This document shows positions 1-5,421 of a stretch of DNA of 5,975 bases, in pieces. Numbering within the stretch: the stretch's first letter is position 1; the number at the start of each line of letters is the position of its first letter. The position numbers and the translations under genes were made by a program. The notes under the pieces are model-generated. The model saw only the letters and a list, made by a program, of their open reading frames with translations. It searched no databases and was not told the origin of the DNA. The DNA is from JARFQH01 sp041299015. GTDB lineage: Bacteria > Desulfobacterota > Desulfobacteria > Desulfobacterales > SG8-13. The stretch covers positions 1 through 5,975 of the forward strand of contig JBFYWB010000073.1 of NCBI GenBank assembly GCA_041299015.1, in the 5' to 3' direction.

Positions 1-1434
1 TTGGTCATTGCGCTGGCACTCCTGATGTATCTGGCTTACCGCGGCATCAGTGTGTTGATCACCGCGCCGATCATGGCCCTGGTCGCCGTGCTGTTTGATG
101 GATTCGGGCCTGTTCTGGGAACCTATACCCAGGTGTTCATGCGGGAGACCGGTCGTTTCATCATCCTGTATTTCCCGTTGTTCCTGCTCGGAGCGATTTT
201 CGGAAAGCTCATGGACGACAGCGGTTCGGCCAAGGCCATTTCCGAATGGACGGTCCGGATGTTCGGCCAGTCGCGATCGATCCTGGTCGTGGTGCTCTCG
301 TGTGCGGTTCTTACCTACGGCGGGGTTTCGCTCTTCGTGGTCGCCTTTGCGATTTATCCGATTGCGGAAACGCTTTTTCGGGACAACGGCATCCCCAAAA
401 GACTCATTCCGGGCGCCGTGGCCCTGGGCGCGTTCTCCTTCACCATGTCGGCGCTCCCGGGAACCCCTGCCATCCAGAATGCCATCCCCATGCCTTTCTT
501 CGGGACGACGGCCTTCGCCGCACCCGGCCTCGGTATCATCTCCGCCATCATCATGTTCTCCCTCGGCATGGTGTGGCTCAACCGGCGGTTGCGCACCGCG
601 CAAGCACGCGGCGAAGGCTTCGGCGATCATGCGGATATGACGCCGAGACCCGATAAGCGGATGCGGGAACACGCCGAAGGCGAGGGCTTCGATATCGCTG
701 AATTGACTGAAAAGCCGGTCCCCGCGGGCGAACCGGGGGTTTTCACGGCCGTGCTGCCGATTGTCGTGGTGATTGCCCTCAACTACCTCTTCAGCAAGCT
801 GATCATTCCGGCCATGGACACCCGATTCCTCGCCCTGCCCCAGTTCGGCGAGACCGATATCGGGTCGGTAAAGGGCATCTGGTCCATCATTGCGGCCCTG
901 TTCTTCTCGATCCTTCTGCTCGTGGGGCTCAACCGCCGAAGATTCTCCAAATTCACGGAAAGCCTGGATTCGGGCGCCAATGCCTCGGTACTGCCGATCT
1001 TCAATACGGCGAGCCTGGTGGGGTTCGGTGCGGTGATCGCTTCTCTGGCCTCCTTCGAGATCATCCGATCCGGCGTTATCGACATTGGCGGCGATAATCC
1101 CCTGGTGTCACTGGCTCTTTCGGTAAGCATTCTGGCCGGCATCACCGGCTCGGCGTCCGGCGGCATGAGCATCGCCCTGCAGACCCTGGGAGCCACCTAT
1201 GTTGAGATGGCCGCGGCCGCGGCCATCCCGCTCGATCTTATGCACCGGGTGACCTCCATCGCTTCGGGCGGTCTTGACGTCCTGCCCCAAAACGGTGCCG
1301 TTATCACGCTGCTGGCGATATGTCACCTCACCCATCGCGAGTCATACGCCGACATTTTCGTGGTCGGCGTAGTGGTGCCGATTATCTCCCTGGTGGTGCT
1401 GATCATTCTCGGCACCCTTTTCGGTTCGTTCTAG
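1..1434 (+). CDS. GntP-family permease, 5' end cut by window
   Basis: This is an inner-membrane permease of the GntP (gluconate:H+ symporter-like) family, which imports small organic or hydroxy acids with protons. The substrate cannot be told from sequence. The 477 visible residues are very hydrophobic, with many membrane segments. Family-type stretches are GxxFGKLMDDSGSA near residues 64-77, LTYGGVSLFVVAFAIYP at 104-120, LPGTPAIQNAIP at 152-163, GSASGGMSIAL at 383-393 and SGGLDVLPQNGA at 422-433. The last is a second-half counterpart of the LPGTP region, in line with the two-repeat fold of such carriers. A charged, presumably cytoplasmic loop lies at about 195-246. The first base is already in frame and the first helix seems to begin at once, so the true start is probably a few codons upstream of the window; the TTG at position 1 need not be the start. 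The stop is TAG at 1432-1434. The gene converges on the CDF gene. The family call is firm; the substrate is unknown. Confidence 0.93.
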   Translation: MVIALALLMYLAYRGISVLITAPIMALVAVLFDGFGPVLGTYTQVFMRETGRFIILYFPLFLLGAIFGKLMDDSGSAKAISEWTVRMFGQSRSILVVVLSCAVLTYGGVSLFVVAFAIYPIAETLFRDNGIPKRLIPGAVALGAFSFTMSALPGTPAIQNAIPMPFFGTTAFAAPGLGIISAIIMFSLGMVWLNRRLRTAQARGEGFGDHADMTPRPDKRMREHAEGEGFDIAELTEKPVPAGEPGVFTAVLPIVVVIALNYLFSKLIIPAMDTRFLALPQFGETDIGSVKGIWSIIAALFFSILLLVGLNRRRFSKFTESLDSGANASVLPIFNTASLVGFGAVIASLASFEIIRSGVIDIGGDNPLVSLALSVSILAGITGSASGGMSIALQTLGATYVEMAAAAAIPLDLMHRVTSIASGGLDVLPQNGAVITLLAICHLTHRESYADIFVVGVVVPIISLVVLIILGTLFGSF

Positions 1435-1485
1435 TTTCGGGGACCATCGGGGAAGGCTCTTGACGAGATCAGGGCGCTGAGCCGA

Positions 1486-1507
1486 GCGAAAAACGTGGTT
1501 TTTTCGC
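1486..1507. terminator. A/T-rich hairpin between convergent genes, possible bidirectional terminator
   Basis: GCGAAAAAC and GTTTTTTCGC form an almost perfect inverted repeat around a GTG loop, with one extra T in the right arm. GCC at 1481-1483 and GGC at 1509-1511 could pair outside it. It lies between the permease stop (1434) and the CDF stop (1526), where a shared terminator would be expected. The A and T runs are inside the stem, not after a GC-rich stem, so it is not a textbook intrinsic terminator. The rest of this short gap shows nothing else. Confidence 0.4.
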
Positions 1508-1525
1508 AGGCGTTCCGCGCCGGGG

Positions 1526-2482
1526 CTAGGTCCAACGCGGATCCAAGGTCAGGCTGATGGACAGCCAGGCGTTGTCGAGCGGCATCTCGAGGGCGCGCCA
1601 GATCCGTTCCCGCAGGCGGTCCTGCTCGGCGATGGTCTGCAGCGCGAAATTCGGCCCCACGACGATGTCCACCTCGATGAAGCGGGTGCGCCCGGTCTTC
1701 ACCACGTGGTGGACGTAGCGGTCGATGTCGTGTTCGGCCCGGATCTTTTCCATCACGGCCTCCAGCCGCCGGATGACGTCGTCGTCGGCGCCGGTCATGA
1801 GCAGGACCTCACGCAGGCTGTGGCGCAGCACACGCAGGGGCGTGGGGATCGCCAGCAGCGCCATTGACGCGACCATCACCGGGTCGGCGTAACGCGCCCA
1901 CACGTTGCGGTGAGGCTCATCCAGGAAGGGCAGCACCGCGAAGCCCAGCAGGGTCACCATGCTGAAGCCGAAGTCGATCAGCCATTCCCGGGCGTCGGCC
2001 TCGATCAGCGGTGAATCGATCCGCCGTGCCATCCGCCGCTCGTACGCCCACACCGCCAGGCTGACTGCGCCGCTCACGAGGCCGAACCAGATCACGCCCT
2101 CGGCGTCCACCTCGTTGCCGCCGGCGCGGATGCGCTCGATGCCGTTGATCAGCGCGTAGACGCAGATCAACAGCACCATTAAACTGTTTACGCTCAGCAC
2201 CAGCGGCTCCACGTGGGAATAGCCGAAGGGGAAGCGCCGGTCTTCCGGCTTCACCACCAGTTTGGCCGCCAACAGGCTGAGCCCCGCGCCGATCAGGCTG
2301 AAAAGGGAGAAGATGCCGTTAAGGATGACGACATCGGATTCCAGGAAGAGGCCGTAGACCATGCTGCCGACGGCCACCGCCAGGACCCCGCAGATGGACA
2401 GGACCAGGGTGCGCTGCTCGATGCGACTGGCTTGCGCTTTGGTTGGCAGACTGGGAAGCATGAACGCCGTCGAGCTGGTCAA
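1526..2482 (-). CDS. Cation diffusion facilitator (CDF) family protein with atypical metal site
   Basis: This is a membrane protein of the CDF family, whose members export Zn2+, Fe2+, Mn2+, Co2+ or Cd2+ in exchange for protons. It is 318 residues long from TTG at 2482, or 311 from ATG at 2461 (residue 8). Neither start has a clear ribosome binding site; the ATG is the more ordinary choice. Six membrane segments fit at about 24-46, 51-75, 91-115, 128-147, 165-187 and 198-216, followed by a cytoplasmic C-terminal domain (about 220-318) containing RYVHHVV and FIEVDIVVGP, as in CDF regulatory domains. The loop FPFGYSHVEPL (84-94) matches the CDF FGHGKAE region. By hand alignment to E. coli YiiP, the TM2 aspartates D45 and D49 fall on Ser59 and Leu63, H153 of TM5 on Glu166, and D157 on Asp170, which is kept. 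D68 is kept as Asp81, while H71 and H75 become Phe84 and Tyr88. The family fold is clear; metal specificity, or even transport, is open. The gene stands alone, divergent from the secreted-protein series. Confidence 0.88.
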   Translation of the reverse strand: MTSSTAFMLPSLPTKAQASRIEQRTLVLSICGVLAVAVGSMVYGLFLESDVVILNGIFSLFSLIGAGLSLLAAKLVVKPEDRRFPFGYSHVEPLVLSVNSLMVLLICVYALINGIERIRAGGNEVDAEGVIWFGLVSGAVSLAVWAYERRMARRIDSPLIEADAREWLIDFGFSMVTLLGFAVLPFLDEPHRNVWARYADPVMVASMALLAIPTPLRVLRHSLREVLLMTGADDDVIRRLEAVMEKIRAEHDIDRYVHHVVKTGRTRFIEVDIVVGPNFALQTIAEQDRLRERIWRALEMPLDNAWLSISLTLDPRWT

Positions 2483-2530
2483 AGGGTGGGGATCACTGTT
2501 GCAAGACCGTGGTTGCTTAGCCTATCCGCG

Positions 2531-2568
2531 GTGTGGGGTCAAGCGTAAAATAAGTCTTTACGCCACAC
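2531..2568. repeat. Perfect palindromic hairpin with outer arms
   Basis: GCGTAAA (2543-2549) and TTTACGC (2557-2563) are perfect inverted repeats around a 7-base loop. GTGTG (2531-2535) and CACAC (2564-2568) can pair outside them, leaving GGGTCAA (2536-2542) bulged on the left side only. There is no T-run beyond the stem and no gene ends here, so a terminator is unlikely. It may be a regulator site for the CDF gene, or an imperfect-hairpin dispersed repeat of REP type; the sequence alone cannot decide. Confidence 0.5.
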
Positions 2569-2690
2569 GCCGGTGACCACAGCTTGGGTTGACCGCCCTC
2601 ATCTGTTTTAAATCCGCGTCGGCCGGACAGACAGGGGGAACGCGATTCACCCAAGGCGATGGCGGTTGGTTCATCAACGCCGACGACGGC

Positions 2691-2717
2691 ATCTCAATAA
2701 GCCGGTATCTCAATAAG
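2691..2717 (+). repeat. Two direct copies of ATCTCAATAAG
   Basis: Identical 11-base copies lie at 2691-2701 and 2707-2717, separated by CCGGT (16-base period). The second copy ends one base before a consensus -35 hexamer, which is where an activator or repressor would bind. A small tandem duplication is the plain alternative. Confidence 0.6.
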
Positions 2718-2718
2718 A

Positions 2719-2748
2719 TTGACAAGGGATTGCCCACGGTTGTACAGA
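2719..2748 (+). promoter_or_regulatory. Candidate sigma-70 promoter for the secreted-protein series
   Basis: A perfect TTGACA -35 box lies at 2719-2724. The best -10 candidates are weak: TACAGA at 2743-2748 (18-base spacer) or TGTACA at 2741-2746 (16-base spacer), each matching three of six consensus positions. Transcription would begin near 2755, leaving a leader of about 95 bases before the ATG at 2852. The strong -35, weak -10 and adjacent direct repeat would fit a regulated promoter. Confidence 0.4.
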
Positions 2749-2851
2749 AACCCGTAACCCATCTCCCCAATCGTTTCCGATCGGTTCGGTGCCGAAGGTC
2801 GGATGGCGTTTCAAACTGTTCAACGGGTTCAGACGAAGAAAGGAGTCCGAC

Positions 2852-3346
2852 ATGCGCTCGCTGAGGATTGTTTGCATTTGTTGCTGCATGCTGTTTTTCT
2901 CATTCACCCAGGTCGCCCTGGCCCAGGATTTCATCGTTTTTCCCAGCCGCGGGCAAAGTCAGGCTCAGATGGAAAGAGACAAGGTTGAATGCCAGATTTG
3001 GGCCAGGCAGCAGACGGGCTTTGACCCCCTGCAGACCCCCGTGGCCTCGACGCCGCCACCATCCGCCGGGGCCCCTCAAGGCGGTCTTCTCCGTGGCGGC
3101 GCGCGCGGTGCGGCAGTCGGTGTGGTGGGAGGCGCTATCGCCGGCGATGCCGGCAGGGGGGCGGCCATCGGGGCCGGCACCGGCGCCTTGATCGGCGGTA
3201 TGCGGCGATCGGATCAATTGAGGCAGGAAAATGAGGCCCAACGGCAGTGGGGTCAGCAAGAGGCTGCCGCGCAGGCAAGCGCCCGGGATCGGTTCAACCG
3301 CGCCTACCGGACCTGTCTGGAGGGCAAGGGCTATGCCGTTAACTGA
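2852..3346 (+). CDS. Secreted glycine-zipper family protein
   Basis: This 164-residue protein has a Sec signal peptide (positive MRSLR, a hydrophobic core, likely cleavage at ALA|Q after residue 24). No lipobox is seen. The mature part begins with FIVFPSRGQSQAQ and an ERDKVEC segment (Cys47), then a Pro-rich linker, then a glycine zipper at about 77-117 (GGLLRGGARGAA, GGAIAGDAGRGAAIGAG), a charged Gln/Glu-rich helix at about 118-150, and CLEGKGYAV near the C-terminus (Cys155). This layout, with a Cys pair flanking the zipper, is typical of YMGG-like/glycine-zipper envelope proteins, thought to insert in or associate with the outer membrane; their function is unknown. The start is set by AAAGGAG at 2839-2845, six bases before the ATG; a longer reading from 2789 would hide the signal peptide. 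It is the first gene of the rightward series. The TGA stop at 3344-3346 is followed by about 180 bases before the next gene. Confidence 0.85.
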   Translation: MRSLRIVCICCCMLFFSFTQVALAQDFIVFPSRGQSQAQMERDKVECQIWARQQTGFDPLQTPVASTPPPSAGAPQGGLLRGGARGAAVGVVGGAIAGDAGRGAAIGAGTGALIGGMRRSDQLRQENEAQRQWGQQEAAAQASARDRFNRAYRTCLEGKGYAVN

Positions 3347-3388
3347 TGACCACCCGCCGATGGGCTCGTCGATCAGTGGAATGCTGTT

Positions 3389-3434
3389 CCCGGCGCCGGG
3401 CGATAGCACCACCCTGCCGACCGCCCCTCGGCAG
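3389..3434 (+). other. Two adjacent GC-rich hairpins between genes
   Basis: CCCGGCGCCGGG at 3389-3400 is a perfect 12-base palindrome. Just after it, CTGCCGA (3414-3420) and TCGGCAG (3428-3434) form a 7-base stem with a 7-base loop. They lie between the glycine-zipper gene and the four-cysteine protein gene. No T-run follows, so this is not a normal intrinsic terminator. If the two genes share a transcript, the hairpins could act in mRNA processing, stability or partial termination. Confidence 0.35.
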
Positions 3435-3530
3435 CAGGGGGAGGCGCCATGGCGACAGGCCGGAACCGGGTTTTGCGTCGCAGGACGGGTTTGTGGACGA
3501 AAATTTCTTACTCGATACAGGAGAGGCCGC

Positions 3531-3965
3531 ATGAAAAAGAGACTTGGCATACTGGCAGCGCTGTTGTGTGTTCCGATATGGCCGCTATTGGCGATCGCCG
3601 GTGACTTCGACGGATCGAAACCACTGGTCTGCACGGTGATCGAGGCCAGCGAGTGCATCATGGGTGAAGGCTGTGAAACGGTGGCACCCGAGGAGATCAA
3701 CCTGCCGCGATACCTGTGGGTCAACGTCGGCCAGAAGACGGTTCAAGACAAAAAAGCCGGCGATGATGCCCGGAAAACTCAGATCCAAAGCGTCAAGCAG
3801 GTCGACGCCAAGCTGATCCTTCAGGGTGCGGAGCAGGGCCGCGAGGATGTGCGCGACGGTTTTGGCTGGACCATCGCGATCATGGAGGATACCGGCCAGA
3901 TGGTGCTGAGCGCCGCGGGGGACCTTGTCGCCGTGGCCGCGTTCGGCACCTGCACGCCCTACTGA
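3531..3965 (+). CDS. Small secreted protein of unknown family with four mature cysteines
   Basis: I do not recognise a named family. The 144-residue product starts with a classic Sec signal peptide (MKKR, a hydrophobic stretch, probable cleavage at AIA|G after residue 23), giving a mature protein of about 121 residues in the periplasm or outside. Mature cysteines are Cys34, Cys42, Cys48 and Cys141, enough for two disulfides; three cluster in a CTVIEASECIMGEGC segment and one sits four residues from the end. The middle is polar and charged (QKTVQDKKAGDDARK). The second half looks like a beta-strand set: KLILQG, GWTIAIMEDTGQMVLSAAGD, VAVAAFGTC. The start is fixed by AGGAGAGG at 3519-3526 just before ATG 3531; the frame stays open well upstream, but those residues look non-coding. 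It lies 184 bases after the glycine-zipper gene and 65 before the lipoprotein hydrolase. That this is a real gene is well supported; its function is not. Confidence 0.8.
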   Translation: MKKRLGILAALLCVPIWPLLAIAGDFDGSKPLVCTVIEASECIMGEGCETVAPEEINLPRYLWVNVGQKTVQDKKAGDDARKTQIQSVKQVDAKLILQGAEQGREDVRDGFGWTIAIMEDTGQMVLSAAGDLVAVAAFGTCTPY

Positions 3966-4030
3966 TGGATTTGCGGCAAAGATCCGTGGGTGGCCCAATG
4001 AACAACATCACCTATTGAGAAGTTTCACCC

Positions 4031-5272
4031 ATGAAAAAACTGGCAATAGTCTTGATGCTGTTGTTTGTATCCGGCTGTTATTCTTTTGGCAGAGGAGTTG
4101 CCTCCAGGGTAATTGAAGACCTGCGAAGCGAAGACACCCGGCAATGCGAGATCCGCGGAAGCCAATTCAATGGCATTGCTTCTTATTTCGGCGATGGAGA
4201 AGTGGTCAAAGTTCTAGTCGTACACGGCATAGGCACGCATCGCCCCGGACATTCCGCCATCATCAGCGAAAGCATCGCGCGCTCATTGGGGCTGACTGTT
4301 TTTTCAAACCCCGATGATTTCAATATCATGAATCCCGTAAAGCCCGGGCAAAGGCTGGCCAATCTGCGCATCATCAAAATCCGTTCTGCAGACTCATCGC
4401 GAAAAATCGACTTTTACGAACTCACCTGGTCCGAGATCACCGCAGGAAGAAAAAGAGTGCTGGACTTTGACACATCCGGTGAATTCGCGCACCGCAGAGC
4501 CCCCTTTAATAATGCCGTCAAGGTATTCCTGAACGATGTGACGCCGGATCCCATTTTTTATTTGGCCGATGAAGAAAAACTGATCTTATCGGCCACCCAG
4601 CAAGCGATCTGTTGGATGTTGGCGGATGAAGAAGGCGATGAGGTAGAAAACAATCAAGGCCAAGTTTGCAGTGCTTCTTCGTTATCGCGACTCAGCAATC
4701 TCGAAAAGGATAACATCGTCTTAATTACGCACAGCCTGGGAAGCCGCATCATCATGGACGCTTTGGGAGAAATAGTCGAGACGCTGAACAGCGATGCCAC
4801 CGTAAAAAACCATCCCTCGCTGATTGCCAAATTGCAAGAAAAAGAGATGACGGTGTTTATGCTATCCAACCAACTGCCGTTATTGCAAATCGGTCTGCCG
4901 GCCCCCAAGGTTGTCGGACAACTTGACGCCTATTGCCACGAGGATGGAGAATATCATCATCTTCGGTCGTTTAAAAAATTGGAAATCGTCAGTATTACCG
5001 ACCCGAATGATTTACTGAGCTATTCCATCACGCAGGATTTCGTTGACGATTATTTCGACTCCAGAATGTGTCCCGTACTTACCAATATCAAAATCAACGT
5101 TGCGGAAAGAATCGCCGCTTTTGGAGTCGAAGTCGTCAATCCAATTTCTGCCCATGGCAACTATCATTCAGACGCAAGGGTAATCGAACTCATTGCGCAT
5201 GGAAACGCCGATTTCGAACAAAATGCGCTGCTATCCGAACGCTGTCGGATGATCAAGGTAGAAAATCAGTAG
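4031..5272 (+). CDS. Lipoprotein alpha/beta hydrolase
   Basis: This is a 413-residue predicted lipoprotein with an alpha/beta-hydrolase fold. The signal peptide MKKLAIVLMLLFVSGC ends in a lipobox (V13-S-G-C16), so Cys16 should be lipidated and the protein held on a membrane facing the periplasm; Asp is not at +2, so outer-membrane sorting is possible. VKVLVVHGIGTH (59-70) carries the His-Gly oxyanion-type motif after the first strand. NIVLITHSLGSRIIMDAL (228-245) is the nucleophile elbow, Ser235 in T-H-S-L-G, with Thr where GxSxG has its first Gly. The acid is probably Asp324 or Asp327 in ITDPNDLLSY, and the His is His375 or His379 in SAHGNYHSD. An esterase, lipase or acyltransferase role is possible; the substrate is unknown. 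A modest GAGAAG site lies at 4016-4021. The gene is clearly more A/T-rich than its neighbours (AAAA and TTT runs, AT-ending codons), suggesting different ancestry. Confidence 0.85.
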   Translation: MKKLAIVLMLLFVSGCYSFGRGVASRVIEDLRSEDTRQCEIRGSQFNGIASYFGDGEVVKVLVVHGIGTHRPGHSAIISESIARSLGLTVFSNPDDFNIMNPVKPGQRLANLRIIKIRSADSSRKIDFYELTWSEITAGRKRVLDFDTSGEFAHRRAPFNNAVKVFLNDVTPDPIFYLADEEKLILSATQQAICWMLADEEGDEVENNQGQVCSASSLSRLSNLEKDNIVLITHSLGSRIIMDALGEIVETLNSDATVKNHPSLIAKLQEKEMTVFMLSNQLPLLQIGLPAPKVVGQLDAYCHEDGEYHHLRSFKKLEIVSITDPNDLLSYSITQDFVDDYFDSRMCPVLTNIKINVAERIAAFGVEVVNPISAHGNYHSDARVIELIAHGNADFEQNALLSERCRMIKVENQ

Positions 5273-5410
5273 CGATCTCAACCCGAGATGCAGAAAACGT
5301 ATCTGATAAAAATGGCCGGAATCGGCGTGATGGTAGCGAAACACCCGTTCGACTTCTGCCCGGCGTCGTTATTTCCACCGCACGGCACCGGTTAGCCGGC
5401 AGAACCAATC

Positions 5411-5417
5411 AGGAGGT
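5411..5417 (+). promoter_or_regulatory. Strong ribosome binding site deciding a TTG start
   Basis: AGGAGGT matches the anti-Shine-Dalgarno sequence almost completely and lies five to six bases before TTG at 5422. No ATG or GTG sits at suitable spacing in that frame, so this site is the main reason to accept the TTG start of the downstream hydrolase gene. Confidence 0.75.
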
Positions 5418-5421
5418 CACG

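Larger units (their letters stand above)
2483..2851. other. Divergent intergenic region with repeats and a candidate promoter
   Basis: No convincing gene lies between the CDF start and the glycine-zipper gene. Short open frames on both strands lack ribosome binding sites and family resemblance. The region holds a perfect 7-base inverted repeat (2543-2563), an 11-base direct repeat (2691-2717), a promoter candidate facing right (2719-2748) and an imperfect dyad in the presumed leader (2777-2802). On the - strand, TTGACC (2542 to 2537) resembles a -35 box for the CDF gene, but no good -10 follows at normal spacing (TAAGCA at 17 bases). Confidence 0.6.

Noticed and set aside
95..656. Long overlapping frames on the + strand inside the permease gene
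   Set aside because: They are Arg/Ser/Pro- or His-rich out-of-frame readings of a clear GntP-family protein.
2589..2864. Possible small gene in the divergent intergenic region
   Set aside because: There is no ribosome binding site, no signal or domain, and the frame runs over the promoter candidate and into the glycine-zipper gene start.
3491..3519. Promoter-like TTGTGG / GATACA pair before the four-cysteine protein gene
   Set aside because: The -10 would abut the ribosome binding site, so transcription would start too close to or inside the start codon.
3346..3534. A 62-codon open frame whose ATG overlaps the previous stop and whose TGA overlaps the next ATG
   Set aside because: The overlaps look like translational coupling, but the product is Arg/Pro/Ser-rich low-complexity sequence typical of a GC-rich shadow frame, with no ribosome binding site of its own and hairpins running through it.
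2900..3724. A 274-codon open frame on the - strand across two secreted-protein genes
   Set aside because: It spans two well-supported + strand genes and their gap, has low-complexity Pro/Ala/Arg composition, and shows no domain.
5377..5402. CCGG-rich short inverted repeat as a terminator after the lipoprotein hydrolase
   Set aside because: The stem is only four bases and has no T-run.
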